Shown here: piece after piece, positions 56,230 through 64,000 of the stretch | Layout of the letters: the number at the start of each line of letters is the position of its first letter | Position numbering within the stretch: position 1 is the first letter of the stretch | Assembly (NCBI GenBank): GCA_014925825.1 | Contig: JACGCK010000011.1 | Location: forward strand, 186,001-250,000 | From: Pholiota molesta | Lineage: Eukaryota; Basidiomycota; Agaricomycetes; Agaricales; Strophariaceae | DNA length: 64,000 nucleotides | Direction of reading: 5' to 3' | The notes under the pieces: model-generated | Told to the model about the DNA's origin: nothing | Database searches by the model: none | Seen by the model: only the letters and a program-made list of their open reading frames with translations | Translations under genes and position numbers: made by a program

Positions 56230-58720
56230 ATGTGGTTTTTCGTCACTTTGGTGGCTCTCGTCATTCACCAGGTCACACCTGCACCATCTGCAACCACTGT
56301 TGGGGCCGATCTAACGTTCCTCTTCCAAAATGACCTTAACTGTAAGTAGTCCTCGAGTCCCCCATCTTTGCATAACAAAAGTATGCTTACTGATCATTTA
56401 AAGGGCCAACGGCGTCTGAGCATGCTGGAACGATACTTGTTAACAAGCAAATTAATAATGCCCAAGCTGTCGCGGCATGCAAATTGCTCAATGAGGGCCT
56501 ACTTACTACCACAGGGACGCATTTTAAATCGGATACTACTTCACTTTTGAAGTATATCGCCCTGGAGAATCTCTCGCCCTCCCAGGAGTTCCATGTCGCA
56601 TCTACGTCCACGCATGGTTGTTCTGCTATCTCTCTTCTCGATGGCGTCCATCCCGTCAGCTGTGATGCGCATCTTCCGACTTTTTGCTCCCAAACGGCGC
56701 CTTACAAGCCGAATGTAGCTACAGATCTAAGCCCGCAATTCGAAGTCCATGTTCAATCCAAAAAGTTGACGGTTACTGGGTCAGCGCTACTCACCTCCGT
56801 GCTTAGATATTCTTTATTGACGTTCTGCAGGAATCGAGATGCTTTGTCATTCCGTTTTTTAGGTATCCCGTTCGCGGACCCTTTCGAACGTTTCGCCTAC
56901 TCGAAACCTTTCAGCAGCGCTGCGAATCTAACAGCTTTGACCTATGGAGCACGTTGTGTACAAGTCGGTGGCGGAAACGAGGACTGTCTCTTTTTGAACA
57001 TTTACACCCCTTTCCTCCCTCAAGATTCGAAGAAGTCGAACGACCTTCGCCCTGTTCTGTTTTGGATCCATGGAGGAGGATTTACTAGTGGAGAAGCGAC
57101 CGACGGTATTTTCGACGGCGGTAATCTGGCTAGCCGCAACGATGTCGTTGTTGTTACTATTCAATATCGGTGAGCTTAGTTAAAAATATCTAACACCCAA
57201 ATATTCTTCTCATTTCTGTAGATTGGGAACTTTGGGATTCCTCGCCTTAAATGATGGTGTTACCAACGGAAATTTCGGAATCGGAGATCAGGTAAATCGA
57301 TTTCAATAAAGCTGTTCAATCGCCCTTATTAATTTACTCGCTACAGATCACTGCCTTGCAGTGGGCCCAAGAACACATTGCCGACTTCGGTGGTGACCCG
57401 AAGCGCATCACAATTCATGGCCAATCTGCTGGTGCTGGCTCCGTACGCGCCTTGCTCGCCGCCAAGCCTGCTTTTGGCTTGTTCCAGGGAGCCATTTCAC
57501 AGAGCAACCTGGGTGGTTTCGGCTATGCTACGACCTACACCGAATATCTGAGCATTGCCGATGAATGGACATCGTCCGGCCAAAGCACAGTCTCTTCGGT
57601 GGGCTGTGCCGACGCTATAGACACCCTCAGTTGCCTCCGGCAAGCTTCAGCATTGGACCTCATCAACGCACCGAACGCTCCTAGGTAAGCTGACTTCGCT
57701 TGAACGCTCTACCTATTTACTCAAAACGGTGTGTTGTACAGATTTATTGTTGTCGATGGAAAGATTATTACCACGAGCCAGCTTGTATTGGACGGGTCAG
57801 GTCCTACCGCGAATGCACATGTCATGTTTGGATGGATGAGGGACGATGGAGCGGACTTCATTGGCGCTTTCCCCACTGCGAGCACCACCTTAACACAGGC
57901 ACTCCTGGGTGCTGGGTTTGTTGATTCCCTAACTTTTTATCGGTGCAAAAGCCTGAATATTTGTTTGTTATATAGTGTCAGCTCTTCTGTGACCAACCAG
58001 GTAGTTCAGTCAAAGCTCTTCCCCATGCCAACGTCAGGGAATGAGACTTGGAATCTGTACAACTTGACCAGTCGTATTGGTACAGATGGCCAATTCAGGT
58101 GCGGAGACCTCAGTCTACGCTCTCTTGGAATTTCTCTGCTTAGTTGGCAATAGATGTATTGACCAAGCGACTCTCATCGCTGCTGCCAAACATAAAGTCT
58201 TCCCGTCGGTTTATGCCTACCAGTTTGATCGAAGCATTCGTGGATATGAACCTAATCCCGGAACATGCAATCCTCCCGCTACGGCAGAGTTCCCCAATGG
58301 GGACCCTAGCTTGCCCTACTTCCGGTATGAACCTTCAGCTATGATGTATGACCCAAAATCCAGTATCTCAAAGCTATTTGATTTAGCTGCCATTCCGGCG
58401 AACTATACTATATGTTCGGCACTCTCGGTCAGGATTCAGTACCATTCCGTGACTGGAACGATCTTGTCCTTTCTCAAGTGAGCGTGGATGTATGGGGCTC
58501 GTTCGCGAGGACTTTCAACCCCACACCCTCTGCTGCTTTCCTCGACGCTCGAGGATATTCTAACACGACAGCTGCACTACGTCAAGTAGGAGCATGGGGT
58601 TCGATCACGCCGTCTACGAAGACGCCTTTGAGGATCTTCGACGTCCCGCTCTCCAACACTGCTTGGCAAGAACAAGCGCAATGTGATTTGCTGGGATATC
58701 CTGCGACTCTTTTTGGATAG
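56230..58720 (+). CDS. Secreted type-B carboxylesterase/lipase with lectin-like N-terminal extension
   Basis: The start at 56230 encodes a signal peptide (MWFFVTLVALVIHQVTPAPS). About 150 residues follow that are not part of a normal esterase: NWPTASEHAGTILVNKQINN, VAACKLLNEGLLTTTG and four Cys in a C-type-lectin-like spacing (CSAISLLDG, CDAHLPTFC). Then the alpha/beta-hydrolase domain begins: RFLGIPFADPFERF, CVQVGGGNEDCLFLNIYTPF, VLFWIHGGGFTSGEATDGIF and the nucleophile elbow ITIHGQSAGAGSVRA (GxSxG). VYAYQFDRSIRGYEPNPG, CHSGELYYMFGTLGQ (catalytic His region) and PLRIFDVPLSNTAWQEQAQC close the fold. About nine introns occur; all frame changes are explained by good splice sites. Substrates are probably fatty or aromatic esters, by family. 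Confidence 0.9.
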
Positions 58721-58936
58721 TCTAAATGTTGTAGGCAACAATTAAACCAAAAACAGTATTCATGGATTATAATATCCCGAAGAGCTGCAGACAACAGCAT
58801 GAGAGGTCAAGCAACATAAGAATACTTATCATGACTTGAAACGGAGACTCGCCTAGTGTACTTAAAGATGCTCTGACCTGAAAGATTAGCAGTAGCGTCT
58901 GGATTAAATTCAGAACAAAATTCATAGCAGACTCGC
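58721..58936. other. Convergent spacer between esterase and RAX2-like copy
   Basis: This short intergenic spacer lies between two 3' ends. It contains attaaaccaaaaacagtatt and similar AT-rich sequence suitable for 3' processing. No gene was found. Confidence 0.4.
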
Positions 58937-60430
58937 TTAAAAGCCCAGAAAAGTCCAGAATCCAGCGCGCTGGTTGGGCACAACCCCATCCTCGTCTACG
59001 TCCATCCTCTTCTTATCTAGCGGCTGCCCCATGGGCCTGTATCGGAAGCCGCCAACGAACTGCGCGTTAATAGAACTGTTGAGGAAGGACATCTTGCCCA
59101 CAACGAAGCCGATATCTATGTTAATTGGCCAGCCGCTCTTAATCCAGCGGCCTTCCTTGATATGCCACGCCGCGTAGCCCGAGCCATCGTCATCAATACC
59201 GCCCCTGTCACTGCCGCCTAGCGCTACCAGGCCCTCAGCGCAACTGCCTCCGACGTGAAGCACGTCGTCGATCAATGTAATACTTACCACCCTGCCATCG
59301 ATTCCAGCACCCAAGGACGACCAGGTGCCCAAGGCCACATCGTACATTGCAATTCCACTTAATCTGCTCGCGGCCGTGCCCTCGTTGGTGTCGTCGAAAG
59401 CGCCCCCGACATAAAGATGGCCGCCATCCAGGAGGAGCGAGGTCACTTCTCCGTTGAGCCCATTCCCAGCCAGTGCGGCCAATGCACCGTCCTTGAACGC
59501 AATGATGTTCGAAGAGCCCGATGCAGGCCCAGTTGCTAGTGTAAATGCGCCGCCGACGAAAATAACACCGGATGGATGATGTACGACGTCGTTCACACCA
59601 GTACTATCGTCTGGTATAGTATCGCCGAGCGCACTGAGCAACTGAACACCGAGGGTGCTGCTCGCGAACAGCGACGTATTGCCGCAGAACTCGGTACCAT
59701 CGATTGACGCGTCCACAGCAGTTGACGCGCGGGGCCATTTAAGGATACCAAAGCCCTGCGCATGGCCGCCAGGAGAGGTGGACTCATCTGGGCGGTTGGT
59801 ACCGTTCAACCCCGCATTTTCCTCTCTAAACACCGTCAGAAATGAGCCGGCAAATGACAGACTCGAATGAGAGCAATCCGTCGTGATAGAGGTAACCTCC
59901 GCACGCGCCCCAGAAATACCAAGGCAGGGAGGCGCGGACCAAATATTCGTATCAAGATCGAAGACAGCAATTCCACGCCCGGGCGACGTGAAACGACCGC
60001 CTGCCCATACTTTATTCTCCTTGGCATCGCAGAAGAGTGCGTTGATCTGGTCATTGGGCCCTCCGCCCGAGCCCACAGCCCTAAATGGGGTAGTCGTCTG
60101 TGTATAATACCCGTCTCCAGTCGAAGGGTAGCGCTGTGACCAGGCGATGTTAGCAGCTGGAACGCCATTGATCCTGGAAAAGCTCCCGGCGACGTAGAAG
60201 ATATCGCCGAGAGTGCAGACTGCGAGGATGCACCCGCCTGGATTGACTTGGGCGATTCGGGTGGGCCCTCCGCCTGAGTCGCATGCGAATAGGGTGCTGG
60301 TTGCAGCGTTAAAGGTGACGGTAGAGTCGTCGAAGAGGCCGATGCCGCTGAGCTCGAGATCGTCGAGGACGACGCAGACATCATGATCCTCCTGCAAGGG
60401 GCTGTGGGTGGGAGTGATATTAAAGGTCAT
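58937..60430 (-). CDS. Truncated, rearranged RAX2 paralogue (intact 497-residue frame)
   Basis: An intronless frame beginning at the ATG at 60430 (MTFNITPTHSPLQEDHDV) matches Rax2 over two separate parts. Part one is LGDIFYVAGSFSRINGVPAA to SFAGSFLTVFREENAGLNGT, and part two is GFGILKWPRASTAVDASIDG to IGFVVGKMSFLNSSINAQFV. The roughly 300 residues between them in RAX2 (NPNVPFSAG... to ...SSTGGLA) are absent. The signal peptide, the C-terminal repeats, the membrane helix and the SH3-like tail are also missing. Homology reaches upstream of the ATG used here, and the base triplet matching the RAX2 start codon is CGG. The last residues (GFRYRPMGQ... DEDGVVPNQRAGFWTFLGF) are unlike RAX2. It may be an expressed fragment or a dying copy that has kept an open frame. 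Confidence 0.8.
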   Translation of the reverse strand: MTFNITPTHSPLQEDHDVCVVLDDLELSGIGLFDDSTVTFNAATSTLFACDSGGGPTRIAQVNPGGCILAVCTLGDIFYVAGSFSRINGVPAANIAWSQRYPSTGDGYYTQTTTPFRAVGSGGGPNDQINALFCDAKENKVWAGGRFTSPGRGIAVFDLDTNIWSAPPCLGISGARAEVTSITTDCSHSSLSFAGSFLTVFREENAGLNGTNRPDESTSPGGHAQGFGILKWPRASTAVDASIDGTEFCGNTSLFASSTLGVQLLSALGDTIPDDSTGVNDVVHHPSGVIFVGGAFTLATGPASGSSNIIAFKDGALAALAGNGLNGEVTSLLLDGGHLYVGGAFDDTNEGTAASRLSGIAMYDVALGTWSSLGAGIDGRVVSITLIDDVLHVGGSCAEGLVALGGSDRGGIDDDGSGYAAWHIKEGRWIKSGWPINIDIGFVVGKMSFLNSSINAQFVGGFRYRPMGQPLDKKRMDVDEDGVVPNQRAGFWTFLGF

Positions 60431-60630
60431 GAGAGAGTAGAAGCAGCATGTATTGAGGGCGCCCGTGTTGCAGGCCGCAGTATACGAGCCCTGGATCGGC
60501 CTCGTCCACCAACGGCGCTGCGCAAGGTCGCGGGTCGAAGTCAAAAGCTCGCAGCCCTTCTCAACACCAGTGTCTTACGTAATACACACTCACTCGCTGG
60601 CCACAACCGATAAATTCCGTTTCTAGTAGT

Positions 60631-61243
60631 CTATGCGGACAGGATAGTCTCGTAATCCTGCTTGGGCACAACGCCCGTCATATCCACGCTTGTCCCAATC
60701 CCGTTCAAAAACGGCGACGCCTGGTGCATGGCCCTGCAGCAGAAAGGTGAGCATTTGCATGCGCACCCGCCGGGAAATCACGACTTACTGGGGGTATCGG
60801 AACCGGTGCACCGGTGGTTTCTGCGCGTCGCTCAGGAGGATATGCACGTGCGCCTGCTCTTCGGTCTGGGCGGTGTGCTTCGCGTTCAGGGTCTCCCAGT
60901 ACGACGCTGGCGTCTTGTACATGGCGATCCACCGAGTGAGGTACACATCCTTGTCTGCTGAAGGCGCTAGTTTGACCCCGACAACGCCTGCGATGGAGAT
61001 CAGGAGCACGTTTCTCCAAAAGGCACTTCCAAAGCCTGGATACATACAAGAGAGCCCCATGAGATGTATTCGCGTTTGCTAGGGCGGAAGACACGGACCT
61101 TCTGGGGGATATACAGTTGTGTCCTCTTGGTGGTGGTGATCGTCGTGGTGATCATTCGAGGAGGTGGAAGCGGCCCTCGCTGTGGTGTAAAAGACAGGTT
61201 TGGTGCGAGAGGCAGCCAAGGCGGCCCTCCTGGCGAGCGACAT
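60631..61243 (-). CDS. Probable mitochondrial complex I accessory subunit (NUXM/17.8 kDa type)
   Basis: The start at 61243 gives MSLARRAALAASRTKPVFYT, an Arg-rich mitochondrial presequence, then a His-rich patch (HHDDHHHQED). After an intron comes a single membrane helix, FWRNVLLISIAGVVGVKLAP. Then follow YLTRWIAMYKTPASYWETLN, KHTAQTEEQAHVHILLSDAQ and KPPVHRFRYPQ, a pattern known from small fungal NADH dehydrogenase subunits. The last exon reads AMHQASPFLNGIGTSVDMTG, VVPKQDYETILSA-stop. Three exons; frames join cleanly. The family name is from memory of motif order, so it is tentative. Another small inner-membrane protein is possible. Confidence 0.6.
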
Positions 61244-61816
61244 AGTTAAGGACTTGTTGAAGACGAACTCGAGCGTACCTTGACAGCATTGTTTTGCTCT
61301 CATGCCAATGTCCTCGGAATTTATTACGGCCAAACAAACGCCTGCACTGCCACCTGACAGATTGATCATGACAAGTCGCGGCTCGCCACATCCTGCCGCA
61401 CACGACTTGCGTCGAGAACGCAAACGGATGCCGAGCTCTTCGCAATATTCAAACGGGTAAAAACGCGTCATGTATCGGCATAGATGGGTGCATACAATAT
61501 GGACAGTAAGCCAAGGTATCTAATGCATTATCGACTTTTGGAGGTGAGTAGGGATGGTGTCCCCATGATGGTAGCCAAATTCTATCGGAAACAGCGTTCC
61601 CGTGGCAAAATCTGTGATGCTCTTTTCAGATGTGAAAAGAGGGGCGGTGAGACTGAAAGTCCAGCAGTTGGGATAAGTTGTATAAATTATGGAAGATGAT
61701 TAAATGGCCCATTAGCATCGCGTCCTATACAGCACTATAGTTGAGCACGAAAACGACAAGAGACAGAAATTGGACGTACCTGAGTATTGTAAGTCTATGT
61801 AGGTGCTGCCCCATCC
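61244..61816. other. Intergenic, no gene seen
   Basis: This 573-base gap separates the complex I-like gene from the DUF1279 gene. It contains the promoter of the former. Frames here have no family resemblance, and no repeats or RNA genes were found. Confidence 0.45.
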
Positions 61817-62500
61817 TCAAGGGTTGCTACTTCTACTTCCCCTCTCCCGGATCCTCTCTCGCATTTCATGTGCTGCACGGCGGGTGCCGGCGGTACCAGC
61901 CCATCCCCTCGCCGACAGCCACCCAACGATCTTGGGCGTAAATGCAGCGGTGAGCCCGACACGGATAGGCAAGAACAGCGTCTTGTGAATTGTATACGCC
62001 AGCACAAGCATGGCATAGAAGCCTTCCTGGCCTGTACCCGTCTGCGTTCGGGCGACGGCGTCGATCTCATCCCTGCCTGGCTCGGCGGGCCGCGTGTAGA
62101 TGAAGTCAGTGACCGCGCTCTTGACGCTGGCGGCGACCTCAGAGACGTATTCCGCGCCGAGGAGGTTGATGCCGACGAAGGCGACGGAGAAATCGAGGAC
62201 GGAGAAAATGAGGTAGACACCGAGCGCGTACCACCCGTACGCCTTGATGAGGTGCTTGAGGCGCTGGGACATGGATGCGTCGGGCGGGAGGGGGCTCAGA
62301 CGGGGCTCGGACGGGGACTTGGGGCCAGAGTCGGCCATGAGACGGGCAGGAAAGTTGGAGAAGAAGCGGGCATTGGGGCGCGGGGTGTGGGTGAGCGGGG
62401 AGACGGGGAGACGGGTGGCGGCGGTGAGGGGGAGCAGGGGGCGTGCGACGCGCGGGGCGATGGCCTTGAATATGTGGAGGCGCGGGAGGAGGCCGCGCAT
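61817..62500 (-). CDS. DUF1279 (FAM210-like) mitochondrial membrane protein
   Basis: Single exon of 227 residues. An Arg-rich presequence (MRGLLPRLHIFKAIAPRVAR) precedes SMSQRLKHLIKAYGWYALGV and YLIFSVLDFSVAFVGINLLG, the core of DUF1279. A second membrane segment follows after GQEGFYAMLVLAYTIHKTLF, LPIRVGLTAAFTPKIVGWLS. The tail is basic (MRERIRERGSRSS). FAM210A/B, the animal members, are inner-membrane proteins linked to mitochondrial translation and structure. The fungal role is not well defined. The gene is divergent from SPE2 with 243 bases between start codons. Confidence 0.88.
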   Translation of the reverse strand: MRGLLPRLHIFKAIAPRVARPLLPLTAATRLPVSPLTHTPRPNARFFSNFPARLMADSGPKSPSEPRLSPLPPDASMSQRLKHLIKAYGWYALGVYLIFSVLDFSVAFVGINLLGAEYVSEVAASVKSAVTDFIYTRPAEPGRDEIDAVARTQTGTGQEGFYAMLVLAYTIHKTLFLPIRVGLTAAFTPKIVGWLSARGWAGTAGTRRAAHEMRERIRERGSRSSNP

Positions 62501-62674
62501 GGTGGTGGGTGCTGAGCGCCACCGCGGGGAGCGCCCGACGAGGAGCAGGTCACGTGTGGATAACGCCGTATGGCAGGGGACAAAAAATATTGCAGGGATA
62601 GTGGATGCATCTTCTCGTGAGAGGGCCTGTCCAGAGCTCTTTCATCGATCATCCCTCTGCCCTATACCCAGTAC

Positions 62675-62725
62675 ATGTATCCCGTCGTCGCCATCCGTGC
62701 CCGATCTTCCTCAGCCCCTCGATAG
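62675..62725 (+). promoter_or_regulatory. Upstream ORF (16 codons) in the SPE2 leader
   Basis: ATG at 62675 opens MYPVVAIRARSSSAPR-stop (TAG at 62723-62725), 18 bases before the SPE2 start. AdoMet decarboxylase mRNAs in animals and plants carry short regulatory uORFs that respond to polyamines. Whether this one is translated depends on the transcription start, which cannot be seen. Confidence 0.5.
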
Positions 62726-62743
62726 CATCCCCATCTATCTGCC

Positions 62744-64000
62744 ATGTCCGCCGACGCCCCAGACGACTACCAGGCTTCTGCACCCTTCGAGGGCCCCGAG
62801 AAGCTCCTCGAGATCTGGTTCGCCCCATCTGCTGCCCAGGTGCCCCACCTTCCCGCCGCCAGCGGCACGAAAACCGGCCTTCGCACCGTCTCCCGCGCGA
62901 CATGGGAGGAGATGCTCGACATCGTCAAATGCAAGGTCCTCAGCGTCATTGAAGGCACCGATATCGACGCTTACCTGCTGAGGTTAGTCTTTCTAGGTTG
63001 GCGTCGTCGCTGCATGCTCAACGAAGCCACAGCGAGTCGTCCTTTTTCGTCTCTCCACACCGCCTCATCCTCAAGACCTGCGGCACTACCCTTAATCTCT
63101 TTGGCCTGCCCCGTATCCTTGAAATCGCTGCCAAAGAAGCAAACATGACCACCGTCTACCGCTTTTTCTACTCGCGCAAGTCATTCATGTTTCCCGAGCG
63201 TCAGCTCGGCCCTCACAGGGACTGGAAGCAAGAGGTCGAATACCTCGATAAAATTTTCTCCAACGGCGCGGCCTACACCATCGGCAAAGTCAACGGGGAT
63301 CACTGGCTTCTCTATCTCACTAACCCCGAGTCCTATCAGAATCACCTTGACGCTCCACACGTGGACACGGAGGATCGACACGTTGATTACACAATTGAAA
63401 TCCTCATGAGTGACCTCTCGCCCAAAGCGCGCGAGCCGTTCTTCTTCGACGAGGCCACCGCGGACATCACGCCGTCCGCCCTCGCCGCCGATCTGTCCGA
63501 CAACCTGGGCATCACCAAATATTCCCGCCATCTCTGACGCAACTGGACGCGTACGCCTTCCAGCCGTGCGGGTATTCATCGAACGCGCTCATCAAGTGGG
63601 GGCACGGGCCGCTCGAGAACGACTTTGCTGGGACGCCCGCCGCCAACGCGCCCGAAGCGCCGCCGCCGCACTCGGGCGAGGGGTACTACACGATCCACGT
63701 CACGCCCGAGGAGGGTTGGTCCTACGCAAGCTTCGAGTGCAACGTGCCGCTCTCGACGTCCGGCGCATCGCAGCGCGGGAAGATCCCAGACCTCAAGACG
63801 CTCGTGAGGCGCGTCGTGAATATCTTCCAACCCGGCCGCATCACCCTCACCCTCTTCGTCTCGAGCGAGGACAACGAGACGGGCGAGGAGTCTGCGGTCG
63901 AGGCCGCGCAGCGTGCGTTCAAAGCGGCGCTCATCCCGGCTGCGCTTGGGGTGAACGGCGCGTCAGCGCCCATGTCCCCGGACGCACGCCTGCACACTAA
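62744..64000 (+). CDS. SPE2: S-adenosylmethionine decarboxylase proenzyme (3' partial)
   Basis: The enzyme makes decarboxylated AdoMet for spermidine and spermine synthesis. The first exon is MSADAPDDYQASAPFEGPEK, LLEIWFAPSA, then WEEMLDIVKCKVLSVIEGTD. An intron with acceptor ccacag leads to SESSFFVSPHRLILKTCGTT. This contains the Glu-Ser site at which the proenzyme cleaves itself to form the pyruvoyl group. Downstream are YRFFYSRKSFMFPERQLGPH, NGDHWLLYLTNPESYQN and FQPCGYSSNALIKWG. Further on are GEGYYTIHVTPEEGWSYASF and LVRRVVNIFQPGRITLTLFV. Near 63521 the frame shifts by one missing base (accaaatatt; one more A expected). Otherwise the protein would stop at 63537. The gene runs off the right edge. 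Confidence 0.9.

Noticed and set aside
58090..58160. Frameshift in the carboxylesterase near 58100
   Set aside because: A 63-nt intron with donor GTGCGG and acceptor caatag restores QFRCIDQATLIAAA without any lost base.
62244..62981. Plus-strand frame of 245 codons opposite the DUF1279 gene and across SPE2
   Set aside because: It overlaps a well-supported mitochondrial protein on one strand and SPE2 exon 1 in another frame. The composition is that of a shadow.

Overview
This is nuclear DNA of a filamentous basidiomycete, most likely an Agaricomycete. Genes are dense (about one per 2 kb), lie on both strands and are cut by many 45-75 nt introns with GT..CTNAC..AG signals. The gene set is eukaryotic and fungal: TSR1, RAD9, TIM17, TRM11, PHS1, HAP2, REI1, RAX2, SPE2, plus F-box proteins with divergent C-terminal repeats. 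I see no rRNA, tRNA, CRISPR or prokaryotic operon signals.

Layout. 1-12.4 kb: 3' part of a CLC chloride channel, a small unknown ORF, TSR1 (-), RAD9 (+), an F-box gene (-), a PNPOx-like stress protein (-) and TIM17 (-). 12.6-22.7 kb: a CDCA7-type zf-4CXXC_R1 protein (+), SWS1/ZSWIM7 (-), TRM11 (+), two related NAD(P)-binding proteins (-) and an FLVCR-like MFS transporter (-). 23-32 kb: a WBP4-like splicing factor (+), a second F-box protein (-), a TPP1/Tpz1-like shelterin protein (+) and a membrane-anchored coiled-coil protein (+). 33-48.5 kb: a PSR1-type phosphatase (-), an HMMR-like coiled-coil protein (+), PHS1 (+), a pepsin-like protease (-), an unknown nuclear-type protein (+), HAP2 (-), THO1 (+), a PP2C phosphatase (+) and REI1 (+). 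48.7-60.5 kb: RAX2 (-), a 2.8 kb repeat-rich island, a secreted carboxylesterase (+) and a truncated second copy of RAX2 (-). 60.6-64 kb: a probable complex I subunit (-), a DUF1279 mitochondrial protein (-) and SPE2 (+, cut by the window end).

Three things stand out. First, RAX2 has a rearranged partial duplicate about 5.5 kb away. The copy has lost the parental start codon and a large central segment, and its 3' tail resembles the neighbouring complex I gene. Second, many conserved and partly essential genes carry apparent single-base deletions (PHS1, HAP2, THO1, REI1, SPE2 and others). I see only deletions, which points to residual assembly error rather than mass pseudogenisation. Third, several regulatory or architectural oddities deserve follow-up: two GC-AG introns in one gene, CCAAT boxes between HAP2 and THO1, a uORF before SPE2, an SH3-type tail on RAX2, and a series of SUMO-consensus sites in the WBP4-like protein.

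The genes do not form one pathway. Several deal with genome maintenance (RAD9, SWS1, TPP1-like, CDCA7-like) or ribosome assembly (TSR1, REI1), but nothing indicates a functional cluster. Intron positions were inferred by eye from splice signals and protein continuity.
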